Origin: Pseudonocardia oroxyli
GTDB taxonomy: Bacteria; Actinomycetota; Actinomycetes; Mycobacteriales; Pseudonocardiaceae
Reading direction: 5' to 3'
Assembly: GCF_900102195.1 (NCBI RefSeq)
Contig: NZ_FNBE01000017.1
Location: 1 to 64,000, forward strand
Length of the DNA stretch: 64,000 bases
Part shown: positions 32,362-39,724 of the stretch, one piece after another
Numbering within the stretch: position 1 is the stretch's first letter
How the letters are laid out: every line of letters starts with the position of its first letter
The notes under the pieces: model-generated
Told to the model about the DNA's origin: nothing
What the model saw: only the letters and a program-made list of their open reading frames with translations
The model's database searches: none
Translations under genes and position numbers: made by a program

Positions 32362-33125
32362 CGGAGCCTCCCCAGCAACGGGATCGCGGCGATCTTGGCC
32401 TCGGTCAGGGACTCCCAGAGGATGCCCGCGGCGGGCCGGTCCTCCCGGGCGGACCGGCAGTCGATCACCCGCTCCGGGGTGACGACGAGATCGACCGGCA
32501 CGTCGTGCGCGGCGGTCGGGATCACGCCCGCGGGCCTGACCTGCAGCTCGTGCACGGTCGTCACGACGAGGGTCTCCTCCGCGACGAGCCCGGCCGCCCG
32601 GGCCAGCGCGAACTCCAGGTCCGCGAACCCGCCGCCCTTGCCCAGCCGCGCGCCGTCCGCACCCACGGCGACGCAGCCGGTCACCACGAGGTCGACGGGG
32701 TCGAGCTCGTCGACGGCGACCCGGCGGGCGTTCGCGGTGGCGTTCTTGATGGACACGGCGCGGCGCGGCGGATCGGTGAGGTGCGCGGGATCGAGCAGGA
32801 AGAAGGGGTCGTCCTCGGCGAGCTTGGGCACGGCCATGTAGAGCGTCTTGCCGTCCTCGAGGGCCCGCTGCCGCACCGGGAGCTGCGCGGAGTCCGGGTT
32901 GGACTTCACCGTCGCGGCCGCCGTCCACTCCGGACGGGAACGCAGCAGCTCGGCGGCCCGCTCGGCGCCGGTGAAGTTCGAGATCCGGTGCCGTGCGCCG
33001 GGGAAGCGCGCCACCTTCGCCTCGGTCAGCGCCGTCCACACCTCGTCCCGCAGCGCCGCCTTGGCCTCGAGCAGGGCGCGGTCGCCGCCCGCGTCGTGGT
33101 CGTGCCGCCGGGGCGTCCGTGCCAT
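32358..33125 (-). CDS. 5-formyltetrahydrofolate cyclo-ligase family protein
   Basis: 255 residues. The N-terminal AKAALRDEVWTALTEAKVARFPGARHRISNF, the central LYMAVPKL and the glycine-rich VAVGADGARLGKGGGFADLEFALA loop match the 5-FTHF cyclo-ligase family, which uses ATP to turn 5-formyl-THF to methenyl-THF. The longer N terminus (about 20 extra residues) fits the MTHFS-domain (MTHFSD-like) branch, so true folate activity is uncertain. First gene of the operon that continues into the macro-domain gene. Confidence 0.8.
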   Translation of the reverse strand: MARTPRRHDHDAGGDRALLEAKAALRDEVWTALTEAKVARFPGARHRISNFTGAERAAELLRSRPEWTAAATVKSNPDSAQLPVRQRALEDGKTLYMAVPKLAEDDPFFLLDPAHLTDPPRRAVSIKNATANARRVAVDELDPVDLVVTGCVAVGADGARLGKGGGFADLEFALARAAGLVAEETLVVTTVHELQVRPAGVIPTAAHDVPVDLVVTPERVIDCRSAREDRPAAGILWESLTEAKIAAIPLLGRLR

Positions 33126-33134
33126 GCGTGCACC

Positions 33135-33860
33135 CTACGGCGCCTCGTCCAGCAGCGCGTGCACCCGCCGGACGACGTCGATCTGGGCGTCGTTGTACAG
33201 GTCGCGCAGCGCCTTGCCCATGGTCTCGCCCGCGAACCGGGCGCCGCCGGGGGCGTCCGTGCCCAGGTCCGCGGCATCCGGATGGCGCTGCCACATCCCC
33301 CGGACCTCCTCGGCCATCCGGCGGGCGAGGTCCTCGCGGGTCGCCTCGTCGGCCTCGGTGGGCAGCCCGTCGAACTCGGCGTCCGCGGACGTGCGCTCGA
33401 GCGAGCCGAGCAGCTCCGAGTAGGCCTGCATCCCGCGCGGGCCCAGCACCCGCGACAGCACGACGGTGAACGACCGGTCGGCGTCGGAGATGTCCGCCCG
33501 CGCCGCCGACGCGAGCTCGGGCGGCAGGTCGGTATGCAGCGGCTGCGTCATGATCGCGGCGAGTTCCCGGCGGATCCGCTGCAGCCGCTCGATGGTGGCG
33601 GCCAGTTCTGCGTCGAGGGTGCGCAGGGCTTCCTCGGGGTGGTCGTCGGCGTCCCCCATCTCCGCGATCTGGGACAGGGAGAAGCCGAGGTCGGTGAGGC
33701 GCTTGATGCGCAGCACGCGGACGAGGTGCGCCACGCCGTACTGCTTGTAGCCGTTGGCGCGGCGCTCGGGCTCCGCGAGCAGCCCGACGTCGTGGTAGTG
33801 CCGGACCGCGCGCAGCGTCGTCCCGGTCAGCTCGGCGATCTCGCGAGTGCTCCAGGCCAT
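33135..33860 (-). CDS. MerR-family transcriptional regulator
   Basis: 241 residues. The HTH STREIAELTGTTLRAVRHYHDVGLL is at the N terminus, followed by ANGYKQYGVAHLVRVLRIKRLTDLGFSLSQIAEM and a coiled-coil dimer helix. The C-terminal domain (about 110 residues) lacks the metal-binding Cys of MerR/ZntR; it is more like effector domains of TipA-like proteins. It is divergent from a molybdopterin oxidoreductase, with a type B palindrome between them. It ends nine bases before the folate cyclo-ligase gene on the same strand. Confidence 0.85.
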   Translation of the reverse strand: MAWSTREIAELTGTTLRAVRHYHDVGLLAEPERRANGYKQYGVAHLVRVLRIKRLTDLGFSLSQIAEMGDADDHPEEALRTLDAELAATIERLQRIRRELAAIMTQPLHTDLPPELASAARADISDADRSFTVVLSRVLGPRGMQAYSELLGSLERTSADAEFDGLPTEADEATREDLARRMAEEVRGMWQRHPDAADLGTDAPGGARFAGETMGKALRDLYNDAQIDVVRRVHALLDEAP

Positions 33861-33882
33861 GCACTGATCTCACACCATGCCC

Positions 33883-33922
33883 GTGCGCGGTAAGTGGTGC
33901 TCTGGCACTACTTACCACGCAC
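33883..33922. repeat. Palindromic repeat, type B, in a divergent promoter region
   Basis: A 40-base near-palindrome: GTGCGCGGTAAGTGGTGC, TCTGG centre, GCACTACTTACCACGCAC. Unlike other copies it lies between divergent genes (MerR start 33860, oxidoreductase start 33946), so it cannot be a shared terminator. It could be an operator or a passively inserted element. Confidence 0.88.
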
Positions 33923-33945
33923 GACCGCACGTAGGCTGAGCGGCG

Positions 33946-36240
33946 ATGACCGTCTCGCACAGCGCGCACTGGGGAGTCTTCCGGGCCGAGTGGGAGGGGG
34001 AGCGGCTGCGGGTCACCCCCCACCCGGACGACCCCGACCCCTCGCCGGTGCTGCAGAACGTCCCGGACGCGGTGCGCCACCCGGCCCGCGTCGCCCGGCC
34101 CGCCGTGCGTCGGGGCTGGTGGGAGCACGGGCCCGGGCCGTCGGACCGGCGTGGGCACGAGGAGTTCATCGAGGTCGGCTGGGACGAGGTGCTGGACCGG
34201 CTCGCCGGGGAGCTGCGCCGAGTGCACACCGACCACGGCCCGACCGCGGTCTACGGCGGCTCGTACGGCTGGGCCAGCGCGGGGCGGTTCCACCACGCGC
34301 AGAGCCAGATCCACCGGTTCCTGTCCATGGCGGGCGGCTACACGCAGTCGGTGAACACCTACTCCGGCGGCGCGGCGGAGGTGCTGATCCCGCACGTCCT
34401 CGGGCCGTTCGACGCGGTGACCCGCTCCGTCGTGACCTGGGACCAGATCGCCGCGCACACCGACACCGTGCTGGCCTTCGGTGGCATGGCGCTGAAGAAC
34501 TCGCAGATCGCACCGGGCGGGATGTCGCGGCACGTCGAGCGCTCCGCGATGGCGGCGGCCTCCGCGCGCGGGACGCGGTTCGTGCTGGTCAGCCCGTTGC
34601 GTCCGGATCTGCCGGCCGCGGTGTCCCCGCAGTGGCTCGCCCCGGAGCCGGGGACCGACGCGGCGCTGATGATCGGCCTGGCCCACACGCTGCTCGTCGA
34701 GGACCTCCACGACCGGGACTTCCTCCGCGACCACTGCGACGGGTGGGAGGCCTTCCGCGAGTACCTCGTGAGCGGCGATGGTCGCTCTGGCGACCATCGC
34801 CGCTCACGGGGGCGGGACGCCGACTGGGCCGCCGAGATCTGCGGGATCCCGGCCGACGAGATCCGGTCGCTCGCGCGGCGGCTCGCGGCGGGCCGCACGG
34901 TGATCACGGTGGCGCAGTCGCTGCAGCGCGCCGAGCACGGCGAGCAGCCGGTGTGGGCTGCGCTCGCGCTGGCCGCCATGCTCGGCCAGATCGGCCTGCC
35001 CGGCGGCGGGTTCTGCTACGGCCTGGGTTCGCTCGCCCACTACGGGCGGGTGCGCACCGCCGTCCCCGTCCCGACCCTGGCGCGCCGGCCCAACCCGGTC
35101 CGCTCGTTCATCCCGGTCGCGCGGGTGGCGGACATGCTGCTGGACCCGGGTGGGAGCTACGCCTACAACGGGTCCGACCTCACCTACCCGGACATCCGGC
35201 TCGTCTACTGGTGCGGCGGCAACCCGTTCCACCACCACCAGGACCTGTCGCGGCTGCGACGGGCGCTGGCGCGCGTGGACACCTTCGTGGTGCACGAGTC
35301 GGTGTGGACGGCCACGGCTCGGCACGCGGACGTCGTGCTGCCCGCCACGACGACCCTCGAACGCGAGGACATCGGCGCGGGCGGCACGGACGCGCTGGTC
35401 GTGGCGATGAAGCCGGTCGCCCCGCCGTACGAGTCCGCGCGAGACGACCACGCGATCTTCGCCGAGCTCGCCGCCCGCCTGGGCTTCGCGGAGCGGTTCA
35501 CCGAGGGCCGCACCCCGCGCGAGTGGCTGGTGCACCTGTGGGAACGGACCGAGAAGGCGTTGGCGAACAAGGGGTTCCCGGCGCCCACGTTCGAGGAGTT
35601 CTGGGCCGCGGGCGAGGTCACCCTACCCACCGGCCCGGACGACGGCGGCATGCTCGCCACCCTGCGCGACGGCGGGCGGCTGACCACCGAGAGCGGGCGG
35701 GTCCAGATCGGGTCCGCGGTGATCGCGTCCTTCGGCTACGACGACTGCCCCGGCCACCCCGCCTGGATCCCGCCCAGCGACCCGCCGTCGGCCCGGCACC
35801 CGCTGTGGCTGGTGTCGAACCAGCCCGCGACGCGGCTGCACAGCCAGCTCGACTTCGGGGCCACGAGCGCCGCAGGCAAGGTCGACGGGCGCGAGGTGAT
35901 GCGGATCCACCCCGCGGACGCGGCCGCGCGCGGGATCGAGGACGGCGCCGTGGTCCGGCTGGTCAACGACCGCGGAGCCTGCCTCGCCGCGGCGCGGGTG
36001 ACCGACGAGATCCGCGGCGGGGTGGTGCAGCTGCCGACCGGGGCCTGGTACACGCCGGCCGCGGACGACGATCCGACCTGCGTACACGGCAACCCCAACG
36101 TGCTCACCAGGGACGTCGGCAGCTCCCGCCTCGCGCAGGGCTGCACCGGCCAGCTGACCACGGTGCAGGTCGAGGCCTACGTCGGGGTGCCGCCCGCGGT
36201 GCAGGCCCACCGTCCCCCGCGGATCCGCCAGGCGGAGTAG
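33946..36240 (+). CDS. Molybdopterin-dependent S/N-oxide reductase-like enzyme (BisC/DMSO reductase family)
   Basis: 764 residues with no Tat signal and no N-terminal iron-sulfur Cys motif, so a cytosolic enzyme of the biotin sulfoxide reductase type. AVYGGSYGWASAGRFHHAQ, FLSMAGGYTQSVNTYSGGAAEV (with the Ser thought to ligate Mo), WCGGNPFHHHQDLSRL, HADVVLPATTTLEREDI and the C-terminal LVSNQPATRLHSQLDFG are family blocks. It would reduce sulfoxides or N-oxides, perhaps methionine or biotin sulfoxide. A type A palindrome is inserted in frame at codons 275-288, in the loop before DADWAAEICG. The divergent MerR gene may control it. Confidence 0.85.
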   Translation: MTVSHSAHWGVFRAEWEGERLRVTPHPDDPDPSPVLQNVPDAVRHPARVARPAVRRGWWEHGPGPSDRRGHEEFIEVGWDEVLDRLAGELRRVHTDHGPTAVYGGSYGWASAGRFHHAQSQIHRFLSMAGGYTQSVNTYSGGAAEVLIPHVLGPFDAVTRSVVTWDQIAAHTDTVLAFGGMALKNSQIAPGGMSRHVERSAMAAASARGTRFVLVSPLRPDLPAAVSPQWLAPEPGTDAALMIGLAHTLLVEDLHDRDFLRDHCDGWEAFREYLVSGDGRSGDHRRSRGRDADWAAEICGIPADEIRSLARRLAAGRTVITVAQSLQRAEHGEQPVWAALALAAMLGQIGLPGGGFCYGLGSLAHYGRVRTAVPVPTLARRPNPVRSFIPVARVADMLLDPGGSYAYNGSDLTYPDIRLVYWCGGNPFHHHQDLSRLRRALARVDTFVVHESVWTATARHADVVLPATTTLEREDIGAGGTDALVVAMKPVAPPYESARDDHAIFAELAARLGFAERFTEGRTPREWLVHLWERTEKALANKGFPAPTFEEFWAAGEVTLPTGPDDGGMLATLRDGGRLTTESGRVQIGSAVIASFGYDDCPGHPAWIPPSDPPSARHPLWLVSNQPATRLHSQLDFGATSAAGKVDGREVMRIHPADAAARGIEDGAVVRLVNDRGACLAAARVTDEIRGGVVQLPTGAWYTPAADDDPTCVHGNPNVLTRDVGSSRLAQGCTGQLTTVQVEAYVGVPPAVQAHRPPRIRQAE
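34768..34807. repeat. Palindromic repeat, type A, in frame inside a CDS
   Basis: This copy is identical to the intergenic one at 9082-9121. It starts exactly at codon 275 of the molybdopterin enzyme and is translated as VSGDGRSGDHRRS, residues that family members do not have. The reading frame continues undisturbed. Of the three phases, this one avoids the TGA present in GTGAG. Confidence 0.9.
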
Positions 36241-36414
36241 CCCCGCCCGCCGCCGCGGGTCGCGCGGCGGTGGGCGGGCTTCCGACGGGGCCGGGGAGGC
36301 ATGCCGCGACCAGGCCGGGACTTCCTGCACGGCCCGGAGTCGTGTCCCGCGTCGCACCGACTACTGAGTGACCGGTGCGGCGGGGGCGCAAACCTCGCGT
36401 CCCGTCTCGGAGCA

Positions 36415-36672
36415 CTAGTGGGTGCGGAGCGCCTCGATGAGCTCGTCCTTCGACATGCTCGACCGGCCGTCGATGCCGACCCGCTGGGCGCGCTCGTAGA
36501 GCTCGTCCTTGGTCATGTCCTCGTACGAGCCTGCCCGGCCGCCGCGGGCGGCGACCGTCTTCTCGCCCTCCGCCGCGGAGCTGTTGGCGATGCGTGCCGC
36601 CTTCTCCTTCGACGCCCCCTCGTCCCGGAGCGCCTGGTACACCTTCTCGTCCTTGATGCTGGGATTCGGCAT
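36415..36672 (-). CDS. Small Rho-N-domain-like protein
   Basis: 85 residues from ATG at 36672 (MPNPSIKDEKVYQALRDEG). The N half, with SKEKAARIANSSA, resembles the plant-type DUF7218 seen in many soil bacteria. The C half, YEDMTKDELYERAQRVGIDGRSSMSKDELIEALR, is the SAP-like/Rho-N helical fold that binds nucleic acid. It is a stand-alone small protein; its role is unknown and DNA or RNA binding is inferred. A long inverted repeat occupies the region upstream. Confidence 0.8.
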   Translation of the reverse strand: MPNPSIKDEKVYQALRDEGASKEKAARIANSSAAEGEKTVAARGGRAGSYEDMTKDELYERAQRVGIDGRSSMSKDELIEALRTH

Positions 36673-36732
36673 GGCGGAGAGGTACCCGCCGGGCACTGCG
36701 CCCATTCCCGGCCGAGGGTGGCACGGGAGGGT

Positions 36733-36817
36733 GCACGTTTCGTGCGCTCAGTGCGGCATGATCACGGCTTCCGTGCGCTCACGGTGGTGCGGACCGCACT
36801 GAGCGCACGAAACGTGC
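36733..36817. repeat. 24-base inverted repeat with 37-base spacer
   Basis: GCACGTTTCGTGCGCTCAGTG plus CGG (36733-36756) is exactly complementary to 36794-36817. The spacer has its own CCGTGCGCTCACGG-like part. It sits between the MFS stop (36823, minus) and the Rho-N-like start (36672, minus): a likely terminator or leader structure, or a third kind of palindromic element. Confidence 0.8.
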
Positions 36818-36822
36818 GCGTC

Positions 36823-38664
36823 TCACCCGGCGAGCACCGGTTCCGGGGCCGGTGCGACCACCGTCCGACGCGACGACCGCGGCGCCGGTCGGGGGTCGAC
36901 GGCGGCCCGCTCGACGAGCGTGGCACCGCGGAGCATCGACGGCCGCACCGGAACGGCGACCCGCGCACCCGTGGTCGGGATGATCCGCAGGGGCTGCACG
37001 CGGGCGTCGACCATCAGCGGCCGCCCGGTGCGCACCACGGGGCGCAGCGGACGCAGGACCACCCGGCGCGTGGCGTCCCCCCGCGGCCCCGGCCGCAGAT
37101 CCGCGGACGCCGGGACCGTGACCAGCCTGCGCAGGACGGGCCCCGGCCCGCGGGCGGCCAGTACCTGGGCCTGCCTGCGCAGCGCCGGCCGCACGGCGGG
37201 TACGACCCGGGGGAGCGGCAGCCGCGCGGGAAGCGTGACCCGCGGACGCGCAGGCCCGACGGCCAGCGCCAACGCCGCGGCGGTCAGCGCCAGCACCGGG
37301 ACCAGCGCGAGCGCGGTGGGTAGGCCCGCCTGCTCGGCCACGAATCCGATCACCGGCGGACCCCCGAGCAGCCCGGTGTACCCGACCGTCGAGGCGAGTC
37401 CGACACCGCGGGCGCCCGAGTGCGCGCCCGCGCGGGCGATCGCGATCGGGAACAGGTTGGCCAATCCCAGCCCGACCAGCACGAACCCGGCCAGCGCGAG
37501 CTCGGGGGAGCCGGTGAGCAGGGCCAGGCTCATCCCGGCGGCGGCGAGCCCGCCGCCCCCCGCGAGCAGCCGCGTCTGGCCGATCCGGCGCAGCAGGACC
37601 CCGCCCGCCAGCCGCCCGCACGCCATCGCGAGGGAGAAGCACGAGTATCCGGCCGCGGCCAGCGCGGGGCCGGCGCCGAGGGTCTCCTGCAGGTGCAGCG
37701 CGCCCCAGTCGGTGATCGCGCCCTCGCCGAACGCGGTGCAGCCCGCGATCAGCCCGAGCAGCACGACCAGGCCGCGCCCTCGCCGAGCGTCACGGGAGCG
37801 CACCGGGGTGGACGGTGTGGTGACGTTCGTCGGGGGTGTGGTCGTCGAGTGTGACGGGGGTGTGGTCGAGGGTGCGTTCGCGTGACTCTCGGAACGATCT
37901 TGGGGGGTGTTGCGGTGAGCGTCACGGGAGCGCACAGGCGCGAACGGTGCGGTGACGTTCGTCGGGGGTGTGGTCGTCGAGTGTGACGGGGGTGTGGTCG
38001 AGGGTGCGTTCGCGTGACCCTCGGAACGATCATGGTGACGGGTCGCGGGGAGGCCCAGGTCGCGCAGCGCCGGACGGGTCCAGGCGGTCACGCCGAGCCC
38101 GACCAGGCCGACGCCGACCAGGTGTGGGAGCACCGGGCCGAGGGCCGTCGCGACCCCGCCGACCGCCGCGCCGACCAGCCCGCCGAGGCTGAACGCGGCG
38201 TGCAGGAACGGGAGTAGCGGCCGGTCGGGGCGTCGGGCCTCGACCGCGACGCCCGCGCTGTTGATCGCCACGTTCACCAGGCCGGTGCAGGCACCGAACA
38301 CCAGCAACGCCGCGCAGAGGGTGGGAATGGAGCCGGCGAGGCCCGGCAGCGGGACCACCAGGCAGACGGCGAACGAGCCGGCCACGGCCACCCGACCCGC
38401 GCCGAAGCGGGTGGCCAGCAGGCCGGTGAGCTGCATCGACGCCAGGGCGCCGAGGGACACGCAGAGCAGGGCCACGCCGAGGGTCGCGTGGGTGGCCCCG
38501 ACCTGCTCGGTGACGTCGGGGATGCGGGCGGCCCAGCTGCCGAACACGGCACCCGCCAGGGCGAACAGCGCCATGACGGGGTTGCGGGCACCGGTGGTGG
38601 GACGGGGGGACGGACGGAACCGGCCGGACGCGCGCAGGCGCGTCCCGACGGGAAGGACGGGCAT
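36823..38664 (-). CDS. MFS transporter with repeat-expanded central loop and long C-terminal tail
   Basis: 613 residues from ATG at 38664. Twelve-helix MFS core: VMALFALAGAVFGSWAARIPDV, GLVNVAINSAGVAVE and FLHAAFSLGGLVGAAVGG are typical of the FucP/YbjJ-like group, and FGEGAITDWGALHLQE opens the second half. Two unusual additions exist. The central loop (about residues 210-295) is a 44-residue tandem duplication rich in Thr/Pro/Ser, and after the last helix an about 140-residue Arg/Pro/Val-rich tail follows with no known domain. The substrate is unknown. The tail may be a read-through of former intergenic DNA. Confidence 0.75.
   Translation of the reverse strand: MPVLPVGTRLRASGRFRPSPRPTTGARNPVMALFALAGAVFGSWAARIPDVTEQVGATHATLGVALLCVSLGALASMQLTGLLATRFGAGRVAVAGSFAVCLVVPLPGLAGSIPTLCAALLVFGACTGLVNVAINSAGVAVEARRPDRPLLPFLHAAFSLGGLVGAAVGGVATALGPVLPHLVGVGLVGLGVTAWTRPALRDLGLPATRHHDRSEGHANAPSTTPPSHSTTTPPTNVTAPFAPVRSRDAHRNTPQDRSESHANAPSTTPPSHSTTTPPTNVTTPSTPVRSRDARRGRGLVVLLGLIAGCTAFGEGAITDWGALHLQETLGAGPALAAAGYSCFSLAMACGRLAGGVLLRRIGQTRLLAGGGGLAAAGMSLALLTGSPELALAGFVLVGLGLANLFPIAIARAGAHSGARGVGLASTVGYTGLLGGPPVIGFVAEQAGLPTALALVPVLALTAAALALAVGPARPRVTLPARLPLPRVVPAVRPALRRQAQVLAARGPGPVLRRLVTVPASADLRPGPRGDATRRVVLRPLRPVVRTGRPLMVDARVQPLRIIPTTGARVAVPVRPSMLRGATLVERAAVDPRPAPRSSRRTVVAPAPEPVLAG
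37788..38036. repeat. In-frame tandem repeat, two units with a 132-base period
   Basis: Unit 1 begins at about 37788 and unit 2 at about 37920; both start CGTCACGGGAGCGCAC and end GTGCGTTCGCGTGAC followed by CTCGGAACGATC. Those ends are inverted repeats of each other, so each unit is itself a large hairpin. The 132-base period is 44 codons, keeping the MFS frame. The same end sequences are found at 56197-56294. Confidence 0.85.
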
Positions 38665-38874
38665 CGGGCATGTTCCTCGGGCGGGGCGCTCCGGCGGCGT
38701 TCGGGTTGCCGGACCGGGGCGCCCGCCGTGACGGCCACGCGCGGCGCGCGCGGCGGGGCGGTCGGAGTGGGGAGACGCACGACCGCGTGCGCCGAGGTGC
38801 CCACGGTGCCAGAACGCCGACCCTGATCGCCAGCTCACCGCAGGTGAGACGGCTCACGATCGATTCAGAAGCGG

Positions 38875-39360
38875 CTACTGCAGGAGTGCGACGAGCCGGT
38901 CCAGGAAGGCGCGCTGGCCCTTGACCAGCTTCTCCCGGGCCGTGTCCAGGTCGAACCAGCCCGCCCGGTCGATCTCGGGGAAGCGCAGCAGCCGCCCACT
39001 GTGTCGGGGCCACTCGATCTCGACCCAGTCGCCCTCGTCCGGGCGGTCGGCGACGGCCGCGACGAGCTCGTCCGGCACGTCCCCCGCGAGCGCGAATCCG
39101 AGCACGGTCTTGCGCCGCCCGGACTGGACCACGTGCCCGAGCTCCCGCAGCTCACCCGCCGGGGCCGGGAAACCCAGCTCCTCCGCGAACTCGCGGCGGG
39201 CCGCCGCGACCGGCTCCTCGCCGTCGTCCAGCTCGCCCTTCGGGATCGACCAGGCCGCGGCGTCCTTGCGGGACCAGAACGGCCCGCCCATGTGCCCGAG
39301 CAGCACCTCGACGCGGCCCGCGCGCTCGCGGTGGAGCAGGATCCCGGCACTGGTCAGCAC
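38875..39360 (-). CDS. NUDIX hydrolase
   Basis: 161 residues from GTG at 39360. The NUDIX box appears as GELDDGEEPVAAARREFAEELGF (GX5EX7REUXEEXGU). The protein is close to a group of actinobacterial NUDIX proteins with SAGILLHRERAGRVEVLLGHMGGPFW and WSIPKGE, related to bis(5'-nucleosyl)tetraphosphatases. It hydrolyses a nucleoside diphosphate linked to another group; the substrate is not known. The 210 bases upstream, to the MFS start at 38664, hold no feature I can name. Confidence 0.9.
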   Translation of the reverse strand: MLTSAGILLHRERAGRVEVLLGHMGGPFWSRKDAAAWSIPKGELDDGEEPVAAARREFAEELGFPAPAGELRELGHVVQSGRRKTVLGFALAGDVPDELVAAVADRPDEGDWVEIEWPRHSGRLLRFPEIDRAGWFDLDTAREKLVKGQRAFLDRLVALLQ

Positions 39361-39379
39361 ACCGGGATTCTGCCCTCCG

Positions 39380-39724
39380 TCAGTGGACCCGCGTACGCCA
39401 GTCCGCCGGGACCCGTCCGGCCGGGCCCGGGGTGGGCTGGTCCGCGGGGTGCGACGTGGGCGGGGCGAGCTCGGGCCCGGACAGGCCGACCTCCCGCTCG
39501 TAGTCCCAGAACCAGTCCTCGCCCGGCTCGAAGCTCTGCACGACCGGGTGCCCGGACGACCGGAAGTGGGCGGTGGCGTGCTGGGCGGGGGAGGAGTCGC
39601 AGCAGCCGACGTGCCCGCAGGTGGCGCAGCGGCGCAGGTGCACCCACCAGCCACCGGCGGCGTCGCACTCCGCGCAGCCGGTGCCCGACGGCGGGACCAC
39701 GGGGTCGATCACGGGCTCGGTCAC
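39380..39724 (-). CDS. UBP-type zinc-finger protein
   Basis: 114 residues from GTG at 39724, overlapping the histidine kinase stop (GTGA). The N-terminal domain CAECDAAGGWWVHLRRCATCGHVGCCDSSPAQHATAHF and GHPVVQSFEPG has the Cys/His spacing of a UBP zinc finger, which in eukaryotes binds the ubiquitin C terminus. Bacterial versions are stand-alone and of unknown role. The tail is Pro-rich. Third gene of the redox-signalling operon, which suggests a role as sensor or output partner. Confidence 0.88.
   Translation of the reverse strand: MTEPVIDPVVPPSGTGCAECDAAGGWWVHLRRCATCGHVGCCDSSPAQHATAHFRSSGHPVVQSFEPGEDWFWDYEREVGLSGPELAPPTSHPADQPTPGPAGRVPADWRTRVH

Noticed and set aside
37788..38036. Possible CRISPR array
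   Set aside because: There are only two long units, both wholly in frame in a coding region, with no short repeat-spacer pattern and no cas genes.
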